64,000 nucleotides of DNA, taken from NCBI GenBank assembly GCA_902729315.2, contig LR746270.1, forward strand, positions 5,883,221 through 5,947,220, given 5' to 3'. The position numbers and the translations under genes were made by a program. The stretch's first letter is position 1. Each line of letters starts with the position of its first letter. This DNA is from Spirodela intermedia (Eukaryota; Streptophyta; Magnoliopsida; Alismatales; Araceae). The notes under the pieces were generated by a model. The model saw nothing but the letters and a program-made list of their open reading frames with translations. It had not been told where the DNA came from and made no database searches. Of the stretch, positions 52,684 through 64,000 are shown piece by piece.

Positions 52684-54208
52684 GCTTTCATCGGTCAGTT
52701 GCCAGCGTTGATTGGCTTTCTCTCTCCGTCCCTCTCGATCTACCTCTCCATCTCTGAGCTTGGTTCGATTCCGACAAAATATTATCAGGAATAATCCTCG
52801 TATTCAAATGATGATAAATGCCGCTAATAAGTTCTTTGAATAGACGTAATTAAATTCGAGACAGAAGAAAAGGCATGATGCGCTCGCTACTGCAAGAAAG
52901 AAATAATCGGCTCCTAAACTTCGTCCAAGATTGTCATAAAACCAGTCTCACAATCTCGCCCAAGAAGCCCGCCCGGCTGTTCGCACATACCGACCGATTG
53001 GGGACCATTAGAGCCCCTGAAAATGGGCTTTAATGCGCGCATAAAATATGGGCACTCGGTGAAAGCCTTTGGTTCCCAAGAACTTTAAAGCATTTGTTTA
53101 TTGGAGATCAAAGGAGGCAAAAGGCTTCGCTGTTCCAAAATCTGAAGCCACTCTCCTGCATTCAAGACAACGGCTCCAAGGCTGCGATAGAAAGAAAGCT
53201 CTAATGGCAATGGCCGGCGCTACAAAGTGTTGAGTTGAGTGCGCGTGAGAAATATCTACACGGTATCAGTCTGGAATCGTAGGCTGGTGGATGAATTTGT
53301 GCCGAATGTCTGAATCAAAAGAATTTATCTAATTGCCTTTTATGAGAAAACTTTGGGTCTCTTGCCAACCCACTTGTAATTCTCATCCTTGTCTTCTGCC
53401 TGTTATGCTCGCTGGGATCAGAGGAACTAAGTTAGTGGGGAGGCAGAGAGAGCGATGGCAGCGGCATGACCGGAATAACAAGGTTTGGGCCCGAGACCCA
53501 TTTAAGCATCAAGTTGAGTCGGGGTAGAATTTATCCACACGTGCCAAGTTTTCAGGTCCAAACCCAAAAATGACGAAATCAAGGCCCAATACATGGCCCA
53601 TGGACAATGGGTACCAATGGGCCAGGTTGGCCAGACGAGATTTCACCAGGCTGGCCCACTTTTGGCCACTATTCACTAATTCGAGAACCTTGACTTTTAG
53701 ATGGTCAAAACCCGGCGTGATTATGAAGGCTGAGATAGAAAACCCGGTGAATTCCTTCGAGACAAATGCCTGATGCTCAAAGACCAAATCCCCCGATGAG
53801 CGGCGAGGAAGTCGGCCAACGCCTGACCCTTCCACAATACTCGCTCTCTATGGCGTGAGCAGGATGATGACTGGTTGGTGTTGGAAGGAGCACGGCCGAC
53901 AGAGATCGAGCGGGCTGCATTGGAAATCCCATTTTCCCTAGCTTCGATTAGATCATCCACGTGTGGTTCTGGTCAATCGGGCTCTTGCGATCTTGATGAT
54001 GCCGAGATTGTGGCAAGTCTTTGGGGCTGGTAGTAGAGTGTGAGAATATGCTTCCTGGTAGGGCCAAATTTGTGCAGGAAGGCCCGACCTCGAGAGATTG
54101 TGGTCCAAGGAGAAGGGGAGGGCGGCGGAGCAAGGAAGATACCACCGTGGGAGAGGTGAACCAGGGAAAACTGGAACGAGACTGAAATATTCGTGCAGAG
54201 GTCACTGT

Positions 54209-54602
54209 CTATAAAGAGGACGCCCGTTTCATCGATATTAGAGAGCCTTCAGCTGCGCCGTCGGGGAGGACGCTGATGGGCGAGAATCCTAGCCTGGGAG
54301 AAATGCTGCCGCCGCTGATGCTGGTGCCGGCGGCGGCAAGGTGGAACTCGCTCGGGAAGCTGATGGAGAGAGTGGCGGCGCTGGTGGCGACGACTTCCGC
54401 CACCGGTGGGGTTGGTGCTGGGGAAGCAGCGGCGGCGCCGTCTTCCGCGGGCTTTCTCGAGCGGTGGCGGCCGCGGTGCATGTGCCGCTCGCAGTACTTG
54501 TGGTTGGGGACGACGGCCTTGGAGCACCGCCATTTCTTCCCGTCGGTCCTCCGGCAGCGCCCCGGCTCGGGGTCCACGCTGCTGCCGTAGTCGAAGCAGA
54601 GC

Positions 54603-54635
<33 letters not shown>

Positions 54636-55111
54636 ACGCAGCCCATGACTGGGGAAGATCGAACTGATGAGCAGAATAGAAGAAAAGAAAAGAACCAAAG
54701 TACTGAGGGCGGTGAGGAGATCCCAGTAAGACTTACAGGAGGGAGCGAGTGATGGGAGGCGAAGGGGAGGAGCTGGCGACGCTCTTCCAGATGGGAGGAC
54801 GAGCTGGAGGGACGGGCACTCCAGCCGCCATGTGCTGGAAGATAAGCGCTTGGTGCTCCAGCTCCTGTAGCTGCAAGAAGGTGAAGGCCGACTTTCCCCT
54901 CCACCAAGGGCCAAACCAAGACCGAGGTCTGTCGGCACAGGAGAGGATAGCGGGCCAGTGAGCAGGCATAGTCATGCACACCCAGTGGGGATAAGGAACG
55001 AGGGGTGGGTGAGTAGGGCAAAGAAGAAGAAGAAGAAACCAGGTGAGTACCGGCGTCGGAAAAGCGAGCTACTTTGGAAGGTGGTGGGCTCTGCCGCCGT
55101 GACTCCATCAT
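54209..55111 (-). CDS. GRF: Growth-regulating factor (GRF) with QLQ and WRC domains, frame-damaged
   Basis: GRFs are plant nuclear transcription factors that promote cell proliferation with GIF coactivators. The ATG at 55111 starts [21 protein letters not shown] donor GTACTCACC at 55050 and later GTAAGT at 54736 suggest introns; the WRC exon starts at 54657 after CTTCCCCAG. The QLQ domain ([20 protein letters not shown], then AGVPVPP; about 54890-54805) binds GIF. The WRC domain ([20 protein letters not shown] to [17 protein letters not shown]) has the C3H zinc ligands and a basic nuclear signal, preceded by poly-Gly from a CCG repeat (54602-54637). N-terminal and QLQ blocks are in different frames from each other: one-base gaps near 54900 (GGGG) and around 54800-54815. 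WRC is intact. The tail after WRC is only about 85 residues, short for the family, so a 3' exon may be missed. Confidence 0.88.
54443..54463 (-). promoter_or_regulatory. Divergent miR396 target site in the GRF WRC exon
   Basis: Most plant GRF mRNAs carry a miR396 site over the codons for RSRKP. Here the 21 bases over HRSRKPAE, on the minus strand, start CGCTCGAGAAAGCCC and end GCGGAA. They differ from the usual site at four positions as I recall it, two of them in the miRNA seed-pairing part. Target status is therefore uncertain. Confidence 0.5.
54602..54637. repeat. (CCG)n triplet repeat encoding poly-Gly in GRF
   Basis: About eleven to twelve CCG/CGC triplets; on the minus strand they encode the poly-Gly run before the WRC domain. 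Confidence 0.9.
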
Positions 55112-56209
55112 GCCATGAGAGAGAGGGAGACAGAGAGAGGTCTATTCTGCAGACCAGAAACCTCAGCGCCTCCCTGTTAGGGCACCAATTTCAGAGGTCA
55201 CCCTGCAAATCCCTCCGCCCTCACTTCTGTCGAAATCGTCGAGTCGCTTCTGTCAAAATCTTCCTGCGGGGATAAAAGAGTCGACCTCTCTCCCTTCCCT
55301 CTCTCTCTTTTTCTCTCTCCAGTTTTGACGGAGAAACTCGAGACGGAAGATGACTGTAATAACCAGAGGCGGCTGACTTGCATGTGACCGCTTCTGGCGG
55401 AATAAACTCTCGTACCGCGCTGGGTTTGCCCAGACCATCCTCGGTGAAACGCCGCCGGGCGACGTGCAAAGATGAGATAAAGAGAGAGAAAGATGTCTCG
55501 TGTGTCTGCGCCGTCACGGGGCCGAGGAGGTGACGACAACAGCATCTGACTGTCACTCTGGCTGTCAAGCCCCCGCTCGCCAGTGGCAGCGGCACCAATG
55601 ATGGCGTCCTTACGTTTACTCTGCTCCACAGCCGTGTACGTCCTTTCCTTAACGTACGTCAGTCTGTGTAGGATAATAGCAGGCATATTTACGACTATAA
55701 CTTTTCCTGCAGAAGATTTTTTATTTGATCTTAGCTCCCAGCAGGTTCCTTAATTTTATTTTTAAAAAATTCAATTGAACTTTCTGATCCCTGCAGATTA
55801 TCCTGCCCTTTATTTAGTCTGCCTCTCAATCTAATTAACATAATTTAACCTTTTACTAAGCTAACTTTATGATTACTCTCGCCCTTCGACAAGAGTAGAG
55901 GAGAGAGACAGAAAACATAATCATATGCATAATGTATCGTTAAAATATTACTCATTATAAACATGGGCTCACCAGAGCCGACATCGGGAACACCGTCTAC
56001 TACCATTTTGACTTCAAGCATGGTAATTCATACAAGTCTGTTGAATCTTGACAACCCAACAGCAGTTAAGTTCGTGTACTTTGGGTATAACAGTAAAATG
56101 ATGGAGGATTAAAGCTAACTATTAGTGGATAGAGGGGTGACCTTTACTTGGGCATCAAATTTTTGCAGATTATATTAATATACACATGCTTGTGTCATAA
56201 CACATACCG
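55112..56209. other. GRF promoter and KEA 3' flank
   Basis: The sequence near 55120-55320 is rich in GA/CT and is the probable GRF promoter and leader. AT-rich DNA follows to the end of KEA. The minus-strand frame at 55198-55686 has no domain. Confidence 0.45.
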
Positions 56210-59200
56210 TCAACTTTGACGAAGGACGCCCTTGAAGCCAACTGTTGCAAGAGGAGATGGAGGACGTCCTCGGTACATCTATCTCTCTCTCTCCTCCACT
56301 TGATGTGAATTTCTGGACCCAGTTTCATCGCGGAAACCTTAAACTGACTTATGCCCTAGATCCGATAGAAGTTACCCAACACCTATGGCACCCTATGATG
56401 AAGTGTGATGTCCAATCATCTCTCTCTCTCGCTAGTCTCAAGCGTCATAGCTCTTCTCCTGCAAAGCGTCAAAACGGCGTAAATTGCGGCGTCTCCTAGA
56501 AGTACGAAAAGGTGAGTAAATAAATAAATAAGAAAAGGAGAAAAGGTAGAAACCTCGGCCTGCGTGCTGCCCTGCGAAGGAAACCAGTGCATGAGAGCGC
56601 CCAGGTGAAGAACACCGGGTATCAGTTTGAACATCAGAGGCGTCGTTACCTTAGAAGCGAAACACAAAAAGGATGTGAGGAGGAAGCTGTGGGCAGCAGG
56701 AGGGAGGAGGAGGAGGAGGAGGAGGCTTACCAGACTCAAGGCTGTCGTTCCCAGAGGAGAAGGTAGATTTTGCCCTAAATAGGATACAAGTACTCGATTA
56801 GTAGGTTATATAATGAAGAAATAATTCAATGAAAGCTTCCATGGACGAGGGTATCATTTCTCAAAAAATGGCATCTGACGTGTTGTACAGAATTTTATTA
56901 CTCTGGCTGGGCCCTATCTATTACTATGAATAATCTGATAGCAAAATGAGAATCTTTGCAGATCGAGATAAATACAAGGTTCTATGATCCTATGGCAAAC
57001 AGCAAGAAGAAGATACAGATTTAGAGGCGATTGGATCATCACCTCGACAATATGGAGATTTGATGCACGGCTCAAGAGAACAAATGCAAGCTCTCCGATC
57101 TGGGCCAGCGACAATGCAACCTGCACCATTAGCACGAGCATAATAGATAAATGTCTACAGGTCTGAACATGCATAGCAAAGATTGTGATACGATGCTCAG
57201 CTTGATATACTCACAAGGAATGACGTTCTTATACCATATCCAAATGCCTTTACTACCACAGTGGTCACGATGGTCTTCACCAGAATAACCAAAATGACCG
57301 ACGCAAGCAGTATGTCCACGTGGGCCCATAAGAACTGTACGTGAATCAGCATCCCAATGCTAGCTAGGAAGAGCGCTGCGAAGAGGTTGCGAATCGCTTC
57401 GATCTGCAAGGACAGTGATCAGGCTTTGAAGGGGAGACGAACGGCTTAAACCAAGGTTGCTTTTCCCAGCAAAATTATTAAGCTCCATGCACAGATTCAT
57501 TCACAAAATGTTAAAAAGGTTTTAAAAAAAGTGAACAAGCAACACGGTCAATATTTCCTCCATATGTCATATAAGAATTCAGCAAGAGCACTTAGGCCCG
57601 TGAGAAGGATGTACCTGGTCCAGAGTATGTTGAGCAAAGTCAGTGGTTGATATCATGAACCCAGCGACAAAGGCGCCCAGCTCAAGACTTAGCCCGAGCT
57701 TATCACTGCACTGAAGTACGGGAGGGTATGTGGTGAAGATGAGCGGTGAAGTGTACTCAACTTTACATAAGTTGTCAAGCACCACTCGGGAACTTTATAA
57801 AGGGCATTTGAATCGACCTTAAGTCACTTTTAAATTTATTTCAAGAATCTAACGAGAATAAAGTTTTCATGCCCAGTAAAATCGGATACCAGATGCCTGT
57901 GCATCAGAAACCCTAGAAACTTACAGACCGGTGGGAGTTTGACTTCAAGAGATTAACTGTAAATAGGATATTGAAAATTTAGGGCCATTACAAAACATGC
58001 TGAAGCTAATGGTGAGTACGATGAGTGACCAACAGAAAGACATGGATAAAAACTGCATCTTCAATGGGAAAAGGAATTTTGAGCTAATGATGCTTACCCA
58101 AGCCAATAGCAAACAGAAAGCCACCGACGCAAGTTGATACAATTCATTGGTCTGAAAAGTCAGGCAAAAATGCAACACATTACGAAGGAAGATTGCAAAC
58201 AACCAATTGTGGGTATGGAGGAGAAACCCAGACGGTATCAGAAACCCCAGGATGGCGAGATAATTTCTTCAATCGAAAGCTCAAAAAAGAGGGAAAAGAG
58301 GGAAAATAATTCGTCATTCTAAAAGCATTCTTACCAGAAGTGTAAAGATGAACCTAATTAAATTGATATTCCGGAGAAAATGATAACAAGTTCCAGAAGC
58401 TGCTAGACCAAAACCACAAAAATGGATCTATCCCCACTTCTGTAAACGTCATCTCATCCTGTTCTTAAAGAAACTGAAACGCAACATACTCCTGCAGACG
58501 CCAACATGCCAATAGAAGAAAAGTGAACAGGTAGCAGGGCATCTGCCTCCATTTCTGTCAAAATACATCATCCACTCTTTAATTGACCACCTTGTTACAG
58601 AGAAGAGATCACAACCGACTGCTACAGGGAAGGACAACGCTGGGCACTATAATATAGGGTATTTATGACTTTCAACTAGCCCATAACAGTAGCCAGAAAG
58701 TGTCCAGAAAATATTTTCTGCTTCTTGAGGGATACGGGACCAAAGGATATATAAGCTTATTTGACGGAATATAAAAATGCTAGTTATCAAATATGACGAT
58801 TTATGCATTACACAAAAATTCAAATCACGATGATTCATTTCCAGCATAACAATCCTTGTGGCTTTCTAGGCATCAGAAACGCAATTCGAATATGGGCAAC
58901 TTCCTTTCTCTCTCAATTTCAATGTGAACTCTGTCGACTTACAAGAGACCACCGTGTCACGTTTCTTCATGGCAAATTAACAATCCCGACCGTTTTATAT
59001 AATCCACAACGGCATCTGGGGACTAAGTGGTTAATTGGCTTCATTGATTATCAAACTAGAGACTTTTGGGTATAGTTAAAAGAAAACCCAAGGCTACAGA
59101 GCTTTTCTAAAATTTCTATACCATGGTTAAAACCCAATTTCACACTGACATACAGGTCTTGAAAATAGCTAACAGAAAATAGTATAAATCCGCCATCTGT

Positions 59201-62200
59201 AAATTCCTAATGGAAAGAGCGTTTTCCATCAAATCTCTTGTATCCATAAACAACAAAATGGATTTTGTGAAAGAAAAAATCAACAAATAATGGAAGTTGC
59301 CTGAGCCATAACATTTACAACCAAAGGTCATAATTATGTTTCTAGGAGAACATATCCTTACTGCTTCAAATTTAATCAATAGATGCCAACTCCAGTGCAT
59401 CGACTTCCAAAAACCTAAGCATTCCTTTACAAACCTATCCACACACAACAGGAACACTAGGGATTGACTTGGGGTGTAAGTAGGAAAGCAGGGTCATGCA
59501 AATAAACGGGCCCCTTCCATTCTCCCAAGTAGTTAAAAGTTGAACCTTCAATGATTCACCTCTCAGGGCATTTTTGTGCTGCATTCTTGATATTCTGTCT
59601 TTACCGCACCAAACGTGATCGAGCAAAGCATGCACTTTCCTCAGCACCAAATGTGATCCTAGAGCAAAAATGTGGTATGGATGTAACCTTTCTAAAATCA
59701 GTTTATCCCTCTCAAACATCTCTTCAGGAAGAGAAAGCATTAGGAAGCAACAATTGCTGTACCCATAACAAATTCACCTCCTAAGACCGTTCCGTCACAA
59801 ACCTGCCTTCTCGACTATAACAACAAGTTGCCTTCTCAACAATTGCTGGACCCATAAAACATTCTACCACCAATCCAAGGTCATAACCTCAATCAGTTGT
59901 ATCAAAACACGAGGAATCTGACGCAGTGGAAGATTCAGTGACTAGTAAATAGCAATCATAGCTCTTCCTCAATATAAACTATAGCAAACTATTTAGAGCA
60001 ACATCCGATAAACTCTAGGCAACAGCCAACCCTGAGCGCAATAGTATGCGAAATTTATTCATTGAGTATAATAGCTCATAAATTCCAAGATCTTAACACT
60101 TCCAATGCTCTTAGAAAGAGAATGAAGTCATATTCTATGACTCCAACTTAAAATTTTGTATCACACCATTGATTATCTTCCTCTTTGAAGAATCTATTCT
60201 TAACTTGACAAATATGGTATTTCCTAACTCTACACGAGACACTAACTGTTCTTAAGTGAAAGAAGGAGATGACGACAATGGAGGAGAATGACACCAGAGA
60301 AGTAATAAATCTTATTAAAGGATAGAGACTAGTCAATTGCAAATGGATATTGAAAGTAAATGTAGATGTGATAGATCACTAGAAAGGTTGATAGTGAAGA
60401 GATATACACAAACATTTGTAATTCATAATCAAGAGACCTCTACACCGATGGAAGATGGGAATGATGATCAAATTATGTTGTTATGGCCACAACGTTGATT
60501 AGATTTTGTACAACTTTGATGACAAGAATGCCTACCTTGATACTGAATTAGAAGATGAGGTTTATATGAATCTGTTTTCCAGGTCTGAAGGAATTATAAG
60601 GTCTAACAAAATTTGAAGGCAAAAGAGATCAATTTATGGATTCAAAAATCCCCGAAAACATGATTTAATCCGTTTATAGTGTTTGATTTAATCAAGAAAT
60701 CTCCTAAAACATGAAAACATGATCTTTTCAGAAAAAGACAAATCACACCAAGCTCTATAAATATGCTGACTGTGGAAAGGTCTCAATACTCGTGTTTGTG
60801 GATGACATTATTTCAATAGGTGACGATCATATTGAGCAAGACAAACTGGATAGCTTTCTTATTAAGAAGTTCGAAATTAAAAATCTTGAATCACTTCTTT
60901 GGCATGAAAGTAGCTAGAAACAAAGAGGTGACTTAGTGTGACAAAGGAAGTTCACATTAGATTTACCTGAGGTAATTGGTACCTTGGGCAACAAATCAGT
61001 TGAAAGACCTATTCATCTAAACCACAATCAAGTGTAAACACTAGTAAGATGGACAAGGCACACCACAAATGTTTTCTTGAAATATTAATTTACTTGTTGC
61101 ATACTCACCCAGACATAGCCTTCACTGTGAACATGCGTCAATTTATACACTCTGCTAACAAAGAACATTTAAAGGTAGACGAAAGACTTCTCAGAAATCT
61201 CAAATGAATTCCAGGAGTTGATATTCAAGAGACAGTGTATATGTTGAAGCATACATAAATGCTTAGCGGGCCATTGGTATGAATGATAGAAAACCTACAT
61301 TTGGATATTAAACCTCTGCAGCAGGGAACTTAATAACTTGTGGGAGTAGAAAACAAAAAGAATGTATTTGCCATCACAAGGAACATGTGGACTTTGGTTA
61401 AAAGAACTTCTAGATGGGATGAAGGTTCTTTGGGACCAGCCTGCAAAGCTGTATTTAGATAATGAAGTAGTGATCATATATCCCACAATTTGGTGCATCA
61501 TGATGGGACAAAAACCTATTAAGATGGAAGGCATTTCATCCATGAGAACTGAAATAAAGGACTTCAATGTATCCTGTTTATCCTAGCAAGCAACGAGTAG
61601 TAAATATCTACACAAAAGGACTTAAAAGACAGCAATCTGACCATTTGAATAACAACTTGCTTATCTGTGAAAACCACATGATACACCGAAAAAACAAAAC
61701 ATAACCAAATATAAAATACAAAAGAGGAGCAATAGGAAATTCAACCAATATGAAATTATCACACGAGTTTTTTGCTGAAAGATGGGTAAATACTCACTTG
61801 AGAAGATAATTTTATCATTAGCTTGAAATAGCGAGGGACAAAAGACCAGGACAATATTGATGCAGCAATTAGAAATAAGGACAAGACCAGGACCCTGCAT
61901 ATTAAATGCAAATTAGACGGCTCATCAGCTGATGCTTCAATTGAGTCCACGAAAGTAAAGCCAACCATATAGACACACTTGCCAATGGATCATATAAGTG
62001 CTCAGTGAAAGAAGAAGCTTCAAAATAAAATAAATCAGAAGCACAAAAATGTTTGAAGATGCATTTCAGATAACAAGGCTTAGCTTCATAACTTACAATT
62101 TCGCCATGGACACAATTCCTCTAACAACGCCACTACTACCACCAAGAATGGGAAGTAAAGCAAAAAGAAGGCCGACAACAAAATCCTGAAACAGAAGACG

Positions 62201-63673
62201 AAATTTATGATAAATGTCCAACGCTCTCTGACAAGTTTAGGTGACTGCCTAAGAAAACAGATACAAAAACTTCGTTTTAGAACCTCTGATAAAGAAGAAT
62301 CTGGCCAAAGATACTCATAGGACAGACATAGTTGAGATATCCAACAGACTAGATTCAGGGGCATAACAACATTTGATACAAGGAATTTACATCGATTGGA
62401 AGAATCGTTCTACTAGGAACCCAATCAAAATGCAGTATATTCTTGCTCGGTTTCGCATCATGTTCTGTGTTCTTATGTTTTAAAAGAATTCATGGAATTT
62501 CTGTGATGGTGTCAAAACTGAGAATCAATTCGACAGTATTACGAGAAATTATCTTTTCTAATTCCTTTTAGGCTTCAAGACCATTTCCATGGACGAAGAA
62601 AATAAAATACAAATCAGACATACCGGAATCTTTAAGCCAACACAAACCAATGCCTCATAGACATGTTTTCAGGCATTATTTCCAAGCACTTAAAATTGTC
62701 AGTAACAGGAAGCAAGTAAAGGAAGACAAATAAGGGAAGAAGAAGAGAAGCTGACAGCCAAAGCCTTGTCCTGAATGTCATATCTAAAGGATAAGCACAT
62801 AAGCCAAGGTTATGAATCACTCCTTTGATGTCCTCTTCTTCTTGTGCTCAAAACTACTCACATACCACAACTAAAGCTGGCAATAAAATACTAACAGGTT
62901 GATATTTTTATCCAAAAGTGTTGTCTGTGAGACTAAAATGTTTCCCTATGGTCTACAACTTGCCCAAACCAGTATTCCACTAAAATGATTCCTCAAAGAT
63001 GTTTATTTGGCAGGGATAGAAACAAGAATAATTTTTAAAAAGTCATGCAACTACACACCTGAAGAATAAGTGTCCCAATCGTCACTTGACTGTAGAGACC
63101 ATTAATACTACCCTTTTCAGCTAAAATTTTGAAACCTGAAGAAAACAAACATGCCTTTAACTCATAATGTTATGATGCCAACAGAAAATCATTCACTTAT
63201 GGATCAGGAATCCATACCACTGCTGTAGATGACATTGATAAGAACGAACCAACAAAAATTCCTTCCGACAACTTTGCACCACATACCTGTAGCCAATTAA
63301 TAAACCATAGTTAGACAAAGTAGAATCAAAACCTGCAAACATACGCAAGTACAAGAAAAACTGACTTCGAGTTAGAATCTGAAATATGTTAAGCGCAATT
63401 TTTTGTCATACCATGGCAGCTACACCACACAGAAACATGAATATCACAATTTGAAGGAGACCTCCAACAACAGCAACAGCGCCAACAGCTTTTAGCTGCG
63501 TTGACATCCACAAGTCAAATTCTTAATATATGCCAAGTCAGAATTTAGAAATCAATTATCAACGTGATGACAGGACTCTGCTAGTTAGAATAGTAAATAC
63601 CTTTGGTAAGGAAAACTCAAGGCCCAGAGCAAAAGAGAAGGAAAACTACGCCAAACTGGGCTACAGTCTCAAC
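56210..63673 (-). CDS. KEA: K+ efflux antiporter (KEA4/5/6-like), 5' part beyond right edge
   Basis: KEA4-6 type proteins are CPA2 K+/H+ exchangers of Golgi/TGN and endosomal membranes. Thirteen exons are read, right to left: 63673-63601, 63495-63412, 63286-63218, 63135-63059, 62185-62097, 61894-61798, 58151-58098, 57710-57615, 57403-57215, 57120-57043, 56774-56731, 56649-56554 and a tentative last exon 56241-56210 (GFKG then stop). All borders are GT-AG. Hydrophobic segments include VETVAQFGVVFLL, EGIFVGSFLSMSSTAV, DFVVGLLFALLPILGG, ELGAFVAGFMISTTDFAQHT, NLFAALFLASIGMLIHV and LAQIGELAFVLLSRASNLH, all antiporter-domain blocks. Three exons have one-base indels: an extra T in 63673-63601 (73 nt for 24 codons), a missing T in 63135-63059 (77 for 26 codons) and a missing C in 56774-56731 (44 for 15 codons). 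The N-terminus is outside the window. Confidence 0.92.
58152..61797 (-). other. Largest KEA intron, hosting a retroelement remnant
   Basis: This 3.65-kb intron separates the exon encoding KLMIKLSSQ from the one encoding TNELYQLASVAF. It is several times longer than the other KEA introns, and its distal part is occupied by a copia remnant in the opposite direction. Confidence 0.85.
60240..61670 (+). mobile_element. Decayed Ty1/copia retrotransposon pol fragment (RT-RNase H)
   Basis: Translating the plus strand in changing frames gives, in order, copia reverse-transcriptase blocks (LVNCKWILKV; DDKNAYLDTELEDEVYMNL; the catalytic-site equivalent LVFVDDIISIGDD; FEIKNLE). The post-RT region follows (ILIYLLHTHPDIAFTVNMRQ), then RNase H-like blocks (LLDGMKVLWDQPAKLYLDNE) and a C-terminal NIYTKGL. 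Stops and frameshifts are frequent and no gag, protease, integrase or LTR was found, so it is a dead 5'-truncated or eroded fragment. It lies antisense in a KEA intron. I only describe it; the element is non-functional. Confidence 0.88.
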
Positions 63674-64000
63674 CTGCAATGATTAATAAGCCACATAACA
63701 GGCATCAATCCATCATGGTCCACTAATAAAACCCAATAAGAGAACAGGTAAGAACCATTTTCAGAGTGTAAAACATGTAGATGGTAGGTAAATCACCCAG
63801 AAAAGTAGCTTCGCTGAATGAGAAAAAAGAACAATTCCACGTCAATTTTATCCTGTTTTACATCGGCAAAATTATAACGCTATTTATTAAGCCTTTGTGA
63901 AACCTAGCAAGTTCAAGATCAATAAGATGAATGCCAATTTCCTTGTGGTTCAATGTCAACTTGACAAAAGGAGTTAAAATCCGACCCATGTGAACAGCCT

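Larger units (their letters stand above)
52175..54208. other. Tail-to-tail spacer between AHL and GRF
   Basis: Contains a CTGT/CT tract at 52183-52234, CT and CTCG/CTCA runs at 52533-52576 and a long GA run at about 52640-52682. A tRNA B-box-like GGTTCGATTCC occurs near 52761, but no A box or cloverleaf was found. No gene is supported. Confidence 0.45.

Noticed and set aside
52755-52775. tRNA gene suggested by a B-box-like GGTTCGATTCC
   Set aside because: No A box at the right distance and no cloverleaf arms could be drawn.
54249-54938. Arg-rich 229-codon frame overlapping GRF
   Set aside because: Mostly an out-of-frame reading of the poly-Gly and WRC sequence; only a short [10 protein letters not shown] part is likely genuine GRF sequence displaced by a frame break.

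Overview
The window is nuclear DNA from a flowering plant. Every recognisable gene is a plant or pan-eukaryotic family: cytosolic enolase, TFB5 of TFIIH, a LOB-domain (LBD) factor, a BIG-type ARF-GEF, PHF5A, an AT-hook (AHL) factor, a growth-regulating factor (GRF) and a KEA potassium antiporter. Genes have many short GT-AG introns, intergenic DNA is AT-rich, GA/CT microsatellites are frequent, and a decayed Ty1/copia element is present. GC-rich first exons followed by AT-richer downstream exons (clear in BIG) hint at a monocot, but I cannot name the species.

Layout, left to right. Enolase (-) occupies 82-3601, cut by the left edge. A small two-exon TFB5 gene (+) lies at 8095-8425. A gene-poor stretch then leads to five head-to-tail copies of a ~1,498-bp repeat (12303-19747). 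A probable nuclear zinc-binding protein of uncertain family (-) is at 23960-25901, LBD (+) at 27756-28773, BIG ARF-GEF (+, 11 exons) at 31021-43767, PHF5A (-) at 45134-45465, AHL (+) at 51324-52174, GRF (-) at 54209-55111, and KEA (-) from 56210 past 63673 and off the right edge. The largest KEA intron found holds an antisense copia remnant.

The genes do not form a pathway; this is an ordinary mixture of housekeeping genes (enolase, TFB5, PHF5A), membrane and trafficking genes (BIG, KEA) and developmental transcription factors (LBD, AHL, GRF).

Two features deserve most attention. First, the 1.5-kb tandem array: four nearly identical units plus one degenerate terminal unit, non-coding as far as I can see, each carrying a G11 and a C13-14 tract. 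Second, most conserved genes from 24 kb onward show single-base frame breaks, mainly one missing base in a homopolymer, although the protein on both sides is fully conserved; PHF5A is the clearest case. Enolase, TFB5 and BIG exon 1 are clean. This mosaic is better explained by consensus errors in a long-read assembly than by many independent pseudogenes, so most of these genes should be read as probably functional with a damaged reference. Exon coordinates come from hand-read splice sites and conserved protein blocks.
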